A stretch of DNA of 64,000 nucleotides from Nocardia sienata NBRC 100364 (GCF_001613205.1 NZ_BDBX01000038.1:1-64000); one strand, 5' to 3'. Counted from the first letter of the stretch, positions 54,001 to 63,811 are shown. Numbers and translations: made by a program. The notes: generated from the letters alone by a model not told the origin.

Positions 54001-54744
54001 TCAGCGTAGTCCGGCGGCGGCGTCCTCATCCAGCAACCAGAGAGTCGACTCCGCACCGCGCGCACCCGCCGCCGGGATCTCACGGGTGTCGGCTCCGTTC
54101 ACCGCCGCCGCGACAGGCGCGGCCTTCCCGGAGCCGGAGACCACCAGGACCACATGACGGGAGCGGCGGATCGCCGGATAGGTCAGCGTGACCCGCACCG
54201 GCGGCGGTTTGGGGGAATCGGTGACCGCGACCGCGTATTCGTGTTCCTCTTCGAGCGCGTCGGTATGGCCGGGGAACAGTGAATTGATGTGCCCGTCCGG
54301 GCCCATCCCCAGCAGGTGCAGGTCGAACGCGCCGTGGGCGGCGAGATGGGCGCGCACGGCGGTGGCGTATTCGGCGGCGGCCTCGACGGGGTCGGGGTAT
54401 TCGCCGTCGGAGGTGGCCACGGTGTGGATCCGGGCCGGGTCCACCGGGACGTGGTCCAGCAGGGCCCGGTGGGCCTGGAGTTCGTTGCGCTCCGGGTCCC
54501 CGGCGGGCACGAAACGTTCATCGCCCCAGAACACGTCGAGTTTCGACCAGTCGAGATCGCCCGGATCGTCCCGGACCTTCTCCAGCAGGGTGATACCGGT
54601 CCCGCCGCCGGTCACCACCACCGACGCCGATCCGCGCTCGGCCTGCGCGGCCACCAGGACCTCGACGAACAGCCGGGCGGCGGCGGTGGTCAGGGCGTCA
54701 CCGTCGGCGTGGACTTCGACGGCGGCTGCGGAGCTAGTGGTCAT
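54001..54744 (-). CDS. pgl: 6-phosphogluconolactonase
   Basis: It hydrolyses 6-phosphogluconolactone made by Zwf. The 247 residues have VVTGGGTGITLLEKV, FWGDERFVPAGDPERN and the catalytic LGMGPDGHINSLFPGH. The ATG lies within the end of opcA (11-base overlap) and has AGGGG eight bases upstream. It is the last gene of the leftward tkt-tal-zwf-opcA-pgl operon. Confidence 0.95.
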   Translation of the reverse strand: MTTSSAAAVEVHADGDALTTAAARLFVEVLVAAQAERGSASVVVTGGGTGITLLEKVRDDPGDLDWSKLDVFWGDERFVPAGDPERNELQAHRALLDHVPVDPARIHTVATSDGEYPDPVEAAAEYATAVRAHLAAHGAFDLHLLGMGPDGHINSLFPGHTDALEEEHEYAVAVTDSPKPPPVRVTLTYPAIRRSRHVVLVVSGSGKAAPVAAAVNGADTREIPAAGARGAESTLWLLDEDAAAGLR

Positions 54745-55657
54745 AGGTAACCCCTTCGATTCCGGCCAGGGCCTCGGCATAGATCTCATCCGCGTCCAGC
54801 CGGCGCAGTTCCTCCGCCAGGCAGTCGCGGGTTTCGCGGCGCGCCAGCGCGATCCGCTGCACCGGGTCGCCGGTGCGGGTCAGGGTGGCGGTGACACCGG
54901 TCTGCGGGCGCGCGATGGCGATGGACACCGACTTGCGATGCAACTCCACCCGCAGCTCCCCGGTCTGCCGATACACGGGGCAACCCAGTCGCCGGGCCAG
55001 CCAGCCCGCCAGCATATCCAGGGCGGGTTCGTCACGCAGACCCGAAACGGAGACCGACTGAACGGGCTCGAACGGGGGTTCGTCCATCGCGGCGGCCAGC
55101 AGCGCCCGCCAGTAGGTGATCCGGCTCCACGCCAGATCGGAATCGCCGGGCGCGTAGGAGCCGCGCCGTTTCTTGATGGTCGCCTGCGGGTCGGGTGCGA
55201 AGGTGGCGTCGGTGATCCGCCGGGTCGCCAACCGGCCCACCGAATCCCGGGACGGGAACTCCGGAGCGCCCCGCGGCCACCACGCCACCACCGGGGTATC
55301 GGGCAGCAGGAACGGGATCACCACACTGTTCTCGTGGTTCACCAGCTGCCCCTGCAACCGCAGCACGATCACCTCGGCGGCGCCGGCGTCCCCGCCGACG
55401 CGGATCTGCGCGTCGAGCCGGGTCGGTGCCGACCGGTCGCCGCGCGCGAGAACCACGACGCGACAGGGGTGTTCGCGGCTGGCGTCGTTGGCGGCGTCGA
55501 TGGCCTCCTCGGCCTCGGAACTGTCCAGTGTGCACACCACCAGGGTCAGCACCCGGCCCATGGTGATCACACCGTTGCTCTCGCGCAACTGGACCAGGCG
55601 TTTGGTGACCGCGCCGGTGGTGGTGTCGGGGATATCGATGATCACGGCCGCCGCCAT
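54734..55657 (-). CDS. opcA: Glucose-6-phosphate dehydrogenase assembly protein OpcA
   Basis: OpcA is needed for correct assembly or redox control of Zwf in cyanobacteria and actinobacteria. The 307-residue product has IIDIPDTTTGAVTKRL at the start, PDTPVVAWWPRGAPEFPS in the middle and ARRETRDCLAEELRRLD near the end. Its start overlaps the zwf stop by 16 bases and its end overlaps pgl, so the three are translated together. Confidence 0.95.
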   Translation of the reverse strand: MAAAVIIDIPDTTTGAVTKRLVQLRESNGVITMGRVLTLVVCTLDSSEAEEAIDAANDASREHPCRVVVLARGDRSAPTRLDAQIRVGGDAGAAEVIVLRLQGQLVNHENSVVIPFLLPDTPVVAWWPRGAPEFPSRDSVGRLATRRITDATFAPDPQATIKKRRGSYAPGDSDLAWSRITYWRALLAAAMDEPPFEPVQSVSVSGLRDEPALDMLAGWLARRLGCPVYRQTGELRVELHRKSVSIAIARPQTGVTATLTRTGDPVQRIALARRETRDCLAEELRRLDADEIYAEALAGIEGVTYDH

Positions 55658-57216
55658 TCCCGGCCGGTGCGGGCCAGCATGGCGTCGGCGGAATCCGGAC
55701 CCCAGGTTCCGGCCTCGTACTGTTCGGGTTTACCGTCGGCGGCCCAGTGCGCCAATACCGGGTCCAGGATGCGCCAGGACAATTCGACCTCCGCATTGAC
55801 CGGGAACAGGGAGGGCTCGCCGAGCAGCACATCCAGGATCAGCCGCTCGTAGGCCTCCGGGGATGATTCGGTGAACGCCTCGCCGTAACTGAAGTCCATG
55901 TTCACATCGCGTACTTCCATCGACGACCCGGGCACCTTCGACCCGAACCGCATGGTGATGCCCTCGTCCGGCTGCACCCGGATGACCAGCGCGTTCTCGC
56001 CGAGTTCCTCGGTCATGGTCTGATCGAAGGGCAGATGCGGGGCGCGTTTGAACACCACCGCGATCTCGGTGACCCGGCGGCCCAGGCGTTTCCCGGTGCG
56101 CAGATAGAACGGCACCCCCGCCCAGCGCCGGGTATCGACCTCGAGGGTCAGTGCGGCGTAGGTCTCGGTACGCGACTGCGGATCGAAACCTTCCTCGTCC
56201 AGCAGGCCCACCACTTCCTGGCCGCCCTGCCAGCCGGCGGCGTACTGGCCGCGGGCGGTGGTCTCGTCGAGCGGTTCCACGAGTTTGGTGGCGGAGAGGA
56301 CCTTGATCTTCTCGTTCTGCAATTGCCGGGGTTCGAAGCTGATCGGCTCCTCCATGGCGGTGAGCGCGAGCAACTGCAGCAGATGGTTCTGGATCACGTC
56401 GCGGGCGGCGCCGATACCGTCGTAGTACCCGGCCCGGCCGCCCAGGCCGATGTCCTCGGCCATGGTGATCTGGACATGGTCGACGTAGTTGGCGTTCCAG
56501 ATCGGATCGAACAGCTGGTTGGCGAAACGCAGCGCCAGGATGTTCTGCACCGTCTCCTTGCCGAGATAATGGTCGATCCGGAAGACCGTCTCCTCAGGAA
56601 ACACCCGGTTCACCAGGGCGTTCAATTCGTGCGCGCTGTCGAGATCGTGCCCGAACGGCTTCTCGATCACGACCCGCCGCCACGGCGCGCGTCCGAGCGC
56701 GGCCGCCGAACTGGTCAGGCGGTGGCGGTGCAGCTGGTCCAGCACCACCGGAAAGGCGTTCGGCGGAATCGACAGGTAGAAGGCGTGGTTCCCGCCGGTG
56801 CCGCGCTCGTCGTCGAGGCGGGCAAGGGTGTCGGCGAGGCGGCCGAACGCGGCATCGTCTTCGAAGGTGCCCTGCACGAACCGGAATCCCTCGGCCAGAT
56901 GGTCCCAGACCTCCTGACGGAACGGGGTGCGCGCGTGGGCGCGCACGGCGTCGTGCACGATCTCGGCGAAGTCCGGGTCCGACATCTCCCGGCGGGCGAA
57001 CCCGACCAGCGCGAAACCCGGGGGCAGCAGCCCCCGGTTCGCCAGATCGTAGATGGCCGGCATGAGTTTGCGCCGGGACAGATCCCCGGTGACCCCGAAG
57101 ATCACCATGCTGCACGGGCCCGCGATCCGCGGAATCCGCTTGTCCCGGTGGTCCCGCAGCGGGTTACGCCACGGTGTGCCGGATGCCGTCTGTGTGCTCT
57201 CCGGAGCGCCGGCCAT
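55642..57216 (-). CDS. zwf: Glucose-6-phosphate 1-dehydrogenase
   Basis: The entry enzyme of the oxidative pentose phosphate pathway, making NADPH. The 524-residue product has the cofactor motif MVIFGVTGDLSRRKL, the substrate site EKPFGHDLDSA and the catalytic RIDHYLGKETVQN. The end overlaps opcA and the start is 5 bases after tal, showing a continuous operon. Confidence 0.96.
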   Translation of the reverse strand: MAGAPESTQTASGTPWRNPLRDHRDKRIPRIAGPCSMVIFGVTGDLSRRKLMPAIYDLANRGLLPPGFALVGFARREMSDPDFAEIVHDAVRAHARTPFRQEVWDHLAEGFRFVQGTFEDDAAFGRLADTLARLDDERGTGGNHAFYLSIPPNAFPVVLDQLHRHRLTSSAAALGRAPWRRVVIEKPFGHDLDSAHELNALVNRVFPEETVFRIDHYLGKETVQNILALRFANQLFDPIWNANYVDHVQITMAEDIGLGGRAGYYDGIGAARDVIQNHLLQLLALTAMEEPISFEPRQLQNEKIKVLSATKLVEPLDETTARGQYAAGWQGGQEVVGLLDEEGFDPQSRTETYAALTLEVDTRRWAGVPFYLRTGKRLGRRVTEIAVVFKRAPHLPFDQTMTEELGENALVIRVQPDEGITMRFGSKVPGSSMEVRDVNMDFSYGEAFTESSPEAYERLILDVLLGEPSLFPVNAEVELSWRILDPVLAHWAADGKPEQYEAGTWGPDSADAMLARTGREWRRP

Positions 57217-57221
57217 CGTGG

Positions 57222-58361
57222 TCAGTTACCTCCTGCGTCCGCGGACCGGAGTTCGGCCGCGGTGGCCTCCAGCAGTTCCTCCCACGATTTCTCGAACTTG
57301 TCCACGCCCTCGCGTTCGAGCACGGCGAAAACATCGTCGAGATCGATACCGACCGCCCGCAGCCGATCGAAGACCTCGGCGGCCTCGGCGGCCGTGCCGG
57401 AGACGGTGTCGCCGCGGACCTCGCCGTGATCGGCGACGGCCTCGAGCGTCTTCTCCGGCAGCGTGTTCACCGTGTTTGCTGCGACCAGTTCGGTCACGTA
57501 GAGGGTGTCCGGGTAGTCGGGGTTCTTCACACCGGTCGACGCCCACAGCGGCCGCTGCCGGTTGGCACCGGCCGAGGCCAAGTGGTTGTAGGTGGAGACG
57601 TGACCGCCGCCGGGGGCGAAAACGTCTTCGTATTCGGCGTAGGCGAGGCGGGCGTTGGCCACCCCGGCCTTACCGCGCAGGGCCAGTGCTTCCGGGGTGC
57701 CGATCGCCTCGAGGCGTTTGTCGATCTCGGTGTCCACCCGCGAGACGAAGAACGACGCCACCGAATGGATCTTGCCCAGATCGTGCCCGGCGACCCGTGC
57801 CTTGCGCAGCCCGTCGAGGTAGGCGCCCATGACCGCACGGTACCGCTGCACCGAGAAGATCAGCGTGACGTTCACGCTGATGCCCTCCTCGATCACCGCG
57901 GTGATGGCGGGCAGGCCCGCCTCGGTGGCCGGGATCTTGATGAACAGATTCGGCCGGTCGACGATCTTCCACAGTTCGACCGCCTGGGCGACGGTTTTGT
58001 CGGCGTCGAAGGCCATGCGCGGATCCACCTCGATGGAGACCCGGCCGTCCACCCCGCCGGTCCGTTCGAACACCGGGGCCAGCACATCGCAGGCCGCGCG
58101 GACGTCGTCGGTGGTGATGGTGCGGATCGCGGCGTCCACATCGGCGCCGCGGGCGGCCAGCTCACGAACCTGTGCGTCGTAAGCGTGACCCTTGCTGAGT
58201 GCACCCTGGAAAATGGTCGGGTTGGTGGTGACTCCGACGACCCCGCGGGTGGCGATCAGTTCGGCCAGGTTGCCGGAATTGATCCGGTCGCGGGACAGAT
58301 CGTCCAGCCACACCGATACCCCGGCCGCGGCCAGGGCGGCGATGTTCTCGTTCTGTGCCAT
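57222..58361 (-). CDS. tal: Transaldolase
   Basis: It transfers a dihydroxyacetone unit between sugar phosphates. The 379-residue, long bacterial form has GVTTNPTIFQGAL, the Schiff-base lysine K142 in LFIKIPAT, and SVASFFVSRVDTEID. It lies 6 bases after the tkt stop and 5 bases before zwf. Confidence 0.96.
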   Translation of the reverse strand: MAQNENIAALAAAGVSVWLDDLSRDRINSGNLAELIATRGVVGVTTNPTIFQGALSKGHAYDAQVRELAARGADVDAAIRTITTDDVRAACDVLAPVFERTGGVDGRVSIEVDPRMAFDADKTVAQAVELWKIVDRPNLFIKIPATEAGLPAITAVIEEGISVNVTLIFSVQRYRAVMGAYLDGLRKARVAGHDLGKIHSVASFFVSRVDTEIDKRLEAIGTPEALALRGKAGVANARLAYAEYEDVFAPGGGHVSTYNHLASAGANRQRPLWASTGVKNPDYPDTLYVTELVAANTVNTLPEKTLEAVADHGEVRGDTVSGTAAEAAEVFDRLRAVGIDLDDVFAVLEREGVDKFEKSWEELLEATAAELRSADAGGN

Positions 58362-58367
58362 GAGCCC

Positions 58368-60509
58368 TTATCCCTTCACATTGTCGAGCGTGCGCTGCGC
58401 AGCGGCGACGACGGCCTCCGGCGTGAAGCCGAACTCGCGGAACAGGGTCTTGTAATCGGCCGAGGCGCCGAAATGCTCGATCGATACGATTTCGCCCGCG
58501 TCGCCGGTGAACCGGTACCACGGCATCGCGATACCCGCCTCGACGACGACTCGGGCGGCAACCGCCGGGGGCAGCACCTCGTCGCGATACGCCTTGTCCT
58601 GCGCGTCGAACCACTCCACGCACGGCATCGAGACCACCCGGGTGCCGATGCCCTGCTCCTCCAGCGTAGTGCGGGCGGCGACGGCGAGCTGGAGCTCGGA
58701 GCCGGTACCGATGAGGATCACCTGCGGTACGCCGGTGGAGGCCTCGGCCAGGATGTAGCCGCCCTTGGCGACGCCCTCGAGGCTGGTGCCCTCCAGGACC
58801 GGCAGGTCCTGGCGGGTCAGGGCCAGTGCGGCCGGGCCGCGGGTACCGACGGCGTCGCTGGAGACGAACGGTGAATTGTGCTTACCGCTGTGCTTGTCGA
58901 TCACGGTCCGCCAGGCGTACGCGGTTTCGTTGGCGTCGCCGGGACGCACCACCGACAGGCCCGGGATACCGCGCAGCGCGGCCAGGTGCTCGATGGGCTG
59001 GTGGGTCGGGCCGTCCTCGCCGAGACCGATCGAATCGTGGGTCCAGACGTAGGTGACCGGCACCCGCATCAGCGCGGCCAGGCGGACGGCCGGGCGCATG
59101 TAATCGCTGAACACCAGGAAGGTGCCGCCGTAGGGGCGGGTGGGGCCGTGCAGGGCGATGCCGTTGAGGATGGAGCCCATGGCGTGCTCGCGGACGCCGA
59201 AGTGCAGGGTCCGGCCATAGGGGCTCGCCTTCCACATACCGGTCGAAATGGCCTCGGGGCCGAAGCTGAGCGAATCCGGGATGGTGGTGTTGTTGGATTC
59301 GGCGAGGTCGGCCGAACCGCCCCACAGCTCCGGCAGTACCGGGCCCAGGGCGCTCAGCACCTTGGCCGAGGCCTTCCGGGTGGCCAGGCCCTTGGCATCG
59401 GGCTCCCAGGTGGGCAGGCCCGCGTCCCAGCCCTCGGGCAGCTGTCCGTTGAACAACCGGTCGAACAGCGCCTTGGCCTCGGGCGCGCGCTGGGCCCAGG
59501 CGTCGAACTCGACGGTCCAGTCCGCGTGCGCCTTCGCGCCGCGTTCGGCGGCCTTGCGGGTATGCGCGATGACCTCGTCGGCGACCTGGAAACTCTGCTC
59601 GGGATCGAAACCGAGGGCGCGCTTGGTGGCGGCCACTTCGTCGGGCCCGAGCGCGGCGCCGTGCGCGGCACCGGTGTTCATCTTGTTCGGGGCCGGGTAA
59701 CCGATGATGGTGCGCAGCAGGATCAGCGACGGCCTGCCGATCTCGGCCTTGGCCGCCGCCAGCGCCGCCTCGATCGCGACGACGTCCTCGCCGCCCTCCA
59801 CCACCTGCACATGCCAGCCGTAGGCGGCGTACCGCGCCGCCACGTCCTCGGTGAAGGCGATGGTGGTGTCGTCCTCGATGGAGATCTTGTTGTCGTCGTA
59901 GATCACCACCAGGTTGCCCAGCTGCTGGGTGCCGGCCAGGGAGGAGGCCTCGGAGGTGACGCCCTCTTCCATATCGCCGTCGGAGGCGATCACGTAGATG
60001 TGGTGATCGAACGGGCTGGTCCCGGCGTCGGCTTCGGCATCGAACAGGCCACGCTCACGGCGGGCGGCCATGGCCATACCCACCGCCGAGGCCAGGCCCT
60101 GGCCCAGCGGGCCCGTGGTGATCTCCACGCCCTTGGTGTGCCGGTACTCCGGGTGGCCGGGGGTCAGCGAACCCCATTTGCGCAGGTTGCGCAGATCGTC
60201 GAGTTCCAGGCCGAAACCCGCCAGGTACAGCTGGATGTAGAGGGTCAGGCTGGAATGGCCGCAGGACAGCACGAACCGGTCGCGGCCCACCCATTCGGGA
60301 TCGGCGGGGTCATGCCGCATGGTCCGTTGGAACAGGGTGTATGCCAGCGGAGCCAGGCTCATGGCGGTACCGGGGTGGCCGTTGCCCGCGGCCTGTACCG
60401 CGTCGGCGGCCAGGACCCGGACGGTGTCGACAGCCCTGGTGTCCAGATCCGTCCAGTCCTGCGGAAGGTTCGGCTGGGTGAGGGCGTGGATGTCGTCTGT
60501 CACTGACAC
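58368..60509 (-). CDS. tkt: Transketolase
   Basis: A thiamine-diphosphate enzyme that moves two-carbon units in the pentose phosphate pathway. The 713-residue product has GNGHPGTAMSLAPLAY, the ThDP motif SDGDMEEGVTSEASS with IYDDNKIS, and HDSIGLGEDGPTHQPIEHL. I chose the GTG with AGGAG at nine bases; a second GTG lies 6 bases further in. It leads the operon; a -10-like TAGGGT (minus strand, 60608-60613) lies about 100 bases upstream. It is divergent from ctaB. Confidence 0.96.
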   Translation of the reverse strand: MSVTDDIHALTQPNLPQDWTDLDTRAVDTVRVLAADAVQAAGNGHPGTAMSLAPLAYTLFQRTMRHDPADPEWVGRDRFVLSCGHSSLTLYIQLYLAGFGLELDDLRNLRKWGSLTPGHPEYRHTKGVEITTGPLGQGLASAVGMAMAARRERGLFDAEADAGTSPFDHHIYVIASDGDMEEGVTSEASSLAGTQQLGNLVVIYDDNKISIEDDTTIAFTEDVAARYAAYGWHVQVVEGGEDVVAIEAALAAAKAEIGRPSLILLRTIIGYPAPNKMNTGAAHGAALGPDEVAATKRALGFDPEQSFQVADEVIAHTRKAAERGAKAHADWTVEFDAWAQRAPEAKALFDRLFNGQLPEGWDAGLPTWEPDAKGLATRKASAKVLSALGPVLPELWGGSADLAESNNTTIPDSLSFGPEAISTGMWKASPYGRTLHFGVREHAMGSILNGIALHGPTRPYGGTFLVFSDYMRPAVRLAALMRVPVTYVWTHDSIGLGEDGPTHQPIEHLAALRGIPGLSVVRPGDANETAYAWRTVIDKHSGKHNSPFVSSDAVGTRGPAALALTRQDLPVLEGTSLEGVAKGGYILAEASTGVPQVILIGTGSELQLAVAARTTLEEQGIGTRVVSMPCVEWFDAQDKAYRDEVLPPAVAARVVVEAGIAMPWYRFTGDAGEIVSIEHFGASADYKTLFREFGFTPEAVVAAAQRTLDNVKG

Positions 60510-60858
60510 GACCGTGTTTCTCCTGACATTTCGAGGCGTCGAAACTGGGGGCGGGCTGGGTGGCGAACCGGTACGGCGCGGTGACTGTGGCGCCGCATAC
60601 ACCCCCTACCCTAATTGCGACCGGCCGCCCCCGTGCACGCCCCCCGGCTAGGACCGCGAGCCGGTCGTTCGCCGATGGCCGCGCTGTCCGGCCGTGCCAT
60701 GGCACACCATGGAACGCGGCGCCCGGCCGAGCACACAGGGGCGACCGGCAAGGGGCACCGTGCGTGGGTCTACCATCGTGTGTAGTAGTAGCCGCGTCGC
60801 AGCCGCGCGCTGCTCCTTCCCAAACCGGATGCGGAAGCACAGCGTGCGAGGAGAGATA

Positions 60859-61848
60859 GTGCGGATCGGTCATGACACGGGGGTCGGCGGCGCCCACGAT
60901 TCCGCTCCGGCACCCGCGGACCGCGTCCTCGGCAGCGAGAAGCTCGCCCGTGTCACGCGCCGCCCGCTCGCCTATATCGCGCTCACCAAACCGCGCGTCA
61001 TCGAACTGCTACTGGTGGCCACCATCCCCACCATGCTGTTGGCCGACCGCGGCCAGGTCGATATCCGGCTGATCCTGGCGACCCTGTTCGGCGGTTGGAT
61101 GGGCGCGGCCAGCGCCAATACGCTCAACTGTGTCGCCGACGCCGATATCGACAAGGTGATGAAGCGGACCGCCGCCCGGCCGCTGGCCCGCGACGCGGTC
61201 CCCACTTCGCATGCCTTCGTCTTCGGTGTCGTCCTGGGTATCGGCTCGTTCGCGTGGCTGTGGTGGCAGGCCAATCTGCTCAGCGGTGTGCTGGTCGTCG
61301 TGACCATCCTTTTCTACGTCTTCGTCTATACCCTCGGTCTCAAACGGCGTACCTCGCAGAACGTGGTCTGGGGCGGCGCGGCCGGGTGTATGCCCGCGCT
61401 CGTCGGCTGGTCGGCGGTCACCGGCACCATCGGCTGGCCCGCCCTTGCGCTGTTCGGGGTGATCTTCTTCTGGACGCCGCCGCACACCTGGGCGCTGGCC
61501 ATGCGCTACAAGGAGGACTACCGCGCGGCCGGGGTGCCGATGCTGCCGGTGGTCGCCACCGAACAGGCCGTCACCAAGCAGATCGTCGTCTACACCTGGC
61601 TGACCGTGCTCACCACGCTGGCACTGGTCCCGGCCACCGGGGTGATCTACACGGCGGTGGCTCTGGTCGCCGGCGCCTGGTTCCTGCTGATGGCCCACCA
61701 GCTCTACGCCGGGGTGCGCCGGGGCGAATCGGTCAAACCACTGCGCCTGTTCCTCCAGTCCAACAACTACCTCGCGGTGGTGTTCTGCGGTCTGGCCGTC
61801 GATTCGGTACTCGGCTGGACCACGCTGGGCGAGGTCTTCTTCGGCTGA
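60859..61848 (+). CDS. ctaB: Protohaem IX farnesyltransferase (haem O synthase)
   Basis: It attaches a farnesyl group to haem B for the haem A used by cytochrome c oxidase. The 329 residues form about nine membrane helices with the prenyl-diphosphate site NCVADADIDKVMKRT and the second motif region KEDYRAAGVPMLPV. I chose GTG 60859, preceded by GAGGAG; the tail before the first helix is about 35 residues. It is divergent from tkt, the same arrangement as in M. tuberculosis. Confidence 0.95.
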   Translation: MRIGHDTGVGGAHDSAPAPADRVLGSEKLARVTRRPLAYIALTKPRVIELLLVATIPTMLLADRGQVDIRLILATLFGGWMGAASANTLNCVADADIDKVMKRTAARPLARDAVPTSHAFVFGVVLGIGSFAWLWWQANLLSGVLVVVTILFYVFVYTLGLKRRTSQNVVWGGAAGCMPALVGWSAVTGTIGWPALALFGVIFFWTPPHTWALAMRYKEDYRAAGVPMLPVVATEQAVTKQIVVYTWLTVLTTLALVPATGVIYTAVALVAGAWFLLMAHQLYAGVRRGESVKPLRLFLQSNNYLAVVFCGLAVDSVLGWTTLGEVFFG

Positions 61849-61859
61849 GCCACGGCGCC

Positions 61860-62121
61860 CGCCCGTCGGAATCCTTCAGCGGCGCGTCGGGGGCGCGATC
61901 GCCGGGCGCGACGGGACCGCTGTCGGCCGGGTGACGGTAGCTGATATCCAGCTGGCGGTTCTGCGCGCCGCGCACCATCGCGTCCTCCGCGCCGTCGACC
62001 AGTTTGCCGAGCAGTTCCGAGCTGAGGCCGAGTACACGGTCCGGCGCTCCGATCCGTAGGTCGCCGGCGGCCCCGCGTCGCCGTCCAGCGCGGCCGCGAG
62101 CTTCCAACCCAGGGAGGGCAC
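61860..62121 (-). pseudogene. Remnant of an FAD-dependent aromatic-ring monooxygenase, frameshifted and truncated
   Basis: On the minus strand the first part reads SLGWKLAAALDGDAG followed by a YGSERR stretch, the well-known region of phenol-hydroxylase-type flavin monooxygenases. The reading then continues in another frame as VLGLSSELLGKLVDGAED, QLDISYRHP and GDRAPDAPL, also typical of this family. One frameshift lies near 62030. The N-terminal FAD-binding part (about 300 residues) and the C-terminal domain are missing. It is a decayed gene fragment of about 85 codons. Confidence 0.7.
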
Positions 62122-62200
62122 GGTAGTGCTGTCGGATGACGAAGCCGTCGAGAGCCTGACGCGCTTCGTCTACCGCGGGCTGACCGGGCGCGACTACTGA
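62105..62200 (+). pseudogene. Possible C-terminal remnant of a TetR-type regulator
   Basis: A plus-strand frame ending at 62200 reads VVLSDDEAVESLTRFVYRGLTG, split here by no stop, which resembles the last helix of TetR regulators. There is no upstream domain. TetR genes often sit divergent from flavin monooxygenase genes, so this may be the rest of a lost pair. Assignment is tentative. Confidence 0.25.
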
Positions 62201-62219
62201 CCGCGCCCGGCCGGACCGA

Positions 62220-63185
62220 TCAGGGCAGCAGCACGATCGATCCGGTGGTCTTACGGCTCTCCAGATCGCGATGTGCCTGTGCGGCCTCGGCCAGCGGGTA
62301 GGTCGCGCCGATCCGGACCGTGAGCGAGCCGTCGGCGACGGCCTCGAAGATATCGCCGGCCCGCCAGTCCAGTTCGGCGCGATCGCGGGTGTAGTGGGCG
62401 ATATTGGGGCGGGTCACGAACACCGACCCGGCCGCGTTGAGCCGCTGCAGGTCCACCGGTGGCACCGGGCCGCTGGCCGCGCCGAACAGTGCCAGCGTGC
62501 CGCGGACCCGTAGCGAGGCCAGGCCGGCGTCGAAGGTGGCCGCGCCCACGCCGTCGTAGACCGCCGCGACACCCTCGCCGCCGGTCAGCTCGCGGACCTG
62601 CTCGGCGAGGTCGTCGCCGTAGCGCAGCACCTTCCAGGCGCCGGCGCTGCGCGACAGCGCCTCCTTCTCGTCGGTGGACACCGTGGTGATCACCCGGATG
62701 TCGCGTGCCGCGGCCAGTTGGGTGAGCAGCAGCCCGACCCCGCCCGCGCCCGCGTGCACCAGGACCGTCTCGCCCGGTTCGGGGCGGTAGACCGATTCGA
62801 TCAGATAGTGCGCCGTCATACCCTGCAGTAGAGCCGAGGCCGCCACCGCCGTGTCGACATCGCCGGGTACTGCCACGGCGACCGCCTCGTCCACCACCGT
62901 GCGCGGGGCGTAGCTGTTCGGGGCCGCCGCCCAGGCCACCCGGTCGCCGACGGCGAATCGGGTAACCGCGGAACCGATTTCGGCCACCACTCCGGTGCCC
63001 TCGGAACCCGGAATATAGGGCACCGGGCGCGGGTAGGTGCCGGTGCGGAAGTAGGTGTCGATGAAATTGACGCCGACGGCGTCGATATCGACCAGTAGCT
63101 GTTCGGGTCCGGGCTCCGGATCGGGAACCTCGGCGAGGGTCAGCACTTCCGGACCGCCGTGCCGGTCTACCTGGATCGCGCGCAT
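62220..63185 (-). CDS. qor: Quinone oxidoreductase (zeta-crystallin type)
   Basis: A 321-residue NADPH-dependent medium-chain reductase without the zinc sites of alcohol dehydrogenases. It has GVNFIDTYFRTGTYP, PGSEGTGVVAEIG, the nucleotide motif VHAGAGGVGLLLTQL and LFGAASGPVPPVDL. The start is the ATG giving MRAIQVDRHGG, a typical N-terminus; TAGAAC seven bases upstream suggests a leaderless transcript. A qor homologue also lies near ctaB in M. tuberculosis. Confidence 0.9.
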   Translation of the reverse strand: MRAIQVDRHGGPEVLTLAEVPDPEPGPEQLLVDIDAVGVNFIDTYFRTGTYPRPVPYIPGSEGTGVVAEIGSAVTRFAVGDRVAWAAAPNSYAPRTVVDEAVAVAVPGDVDTAVAASALLQGMTAHYLIESVYRPEPGETVLVHAGAGGVGLLLTQLAAARDIRVITTVSTDEKEALSRSAGAWKVLRYGDDLAEQVRELTGGEGVAAVYDGVGAATFDAGLASLRVRGTLALFGAASGPVPPVDLQRLNAAGSVFVTRPNIAHYTRDRAELDWRAGDIFEAVADGSLTVRIGATYPLAEAAQAHRDLESRKTTGSIVLLP

Positions 63186-63192
63186 GGGTCCA

Positions 63193-63198
63193 GTTCTA
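63193..63198 (-). promoter_or_regulatory. Possible leaderless -10 of qor
   Basis: On the minus strand TAGAAC is followed by seven bases and the ATG. The last base deviates from consensus. Confidence 0.3.
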
Positions 63199-63309
63199 CA
63201 CCGGTGCCCGTACACCCAGCGCAGGGGTCCGGCATGGCGGTGCCCGATGTCGCCGTCGTCGCGACCAGGTGGTTCCGACCGGGTCCCGGAGTGCTGTCCT
63301 ACTCGCCGG

Positions 63310-63315
63310 TAAACT
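63310..63315 (+). promoter_or_regulatory. Leaderless -10 of the small conserved gene at 63323
   Basis: TAAACT, seven bases, ATG 63323; no ribosome site is seen. Confidence 0.5.
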
Positions 63316-63322
63316 CCTCGGC

Positions 63323-63673
63323 ATGAGTGCAGATTCCGCCACCGCCACCGTCGCCGCTCCGCGTGAGATCGTCGATTCGGTGCGTAAGTTCGTCGCCGCG
63401 CACGGGGGTTCGGCCGAGGCCGTGCCGCAGCCGGTGGGCCGCCGGGGCGTGCGACTCACCCTGGTCGGTTCCGACGGTGTCCTCGGAGATCGGATGGTGG
63501 CCGATGCCGCCACCGCGCAGGCCGTGATCGACGCGGTGGACGGGCTCACCGCCGCCGAGGGCTGGGAACGTGACCTGGTGGCCCGGACCACACCGCGTAC
63601 CGGACACTGGGCGAAGATGGCCGGCTGGGTCGCCGGTCAGACCCGATTCCCGAAGGCTCGCAACGAGAATTGA
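63323..63673 (+). CDS. Small conserved protein of unknown function
   Basis: A 116-residue cytoplasmic protein with REIVDSVRKFVAAHGG, a central GRRGVRLTLVGSDGVLGDR and a C-terminal TPRTGHWAKMAGWV. I recognise no family. The position next to qor matches a conserved unknown (Rv1455) in M. tuberculosis, which is a positional inference. It is divergent from qor and has a leaderless promoter. Confidence 0.7.
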   Translation: MSADSATATVAAPREIVDSVRKFVAAHGGSAEAVPQPVGRRGVRLTLVGSDGVLGDRMVADAATAQAVIDAVDGLTAAEGWERDLVARTTPRTGHWAKMAGWVAGQTRFPKARNEN

Positions 63674-63811
63674 CGCCTGTGGGTGCTCACAGGTGGCCCG
63701 CCCGGGCCGCAGGTAGCTCGAACAGTTTCCCGGCCAAAAACTACTGACGAGTAACCGGTTCGCGCTACCGTTAGTGCCTCGAGCGTCAGCCCCGGGGTAG
63801 AAGGAGCCGAT

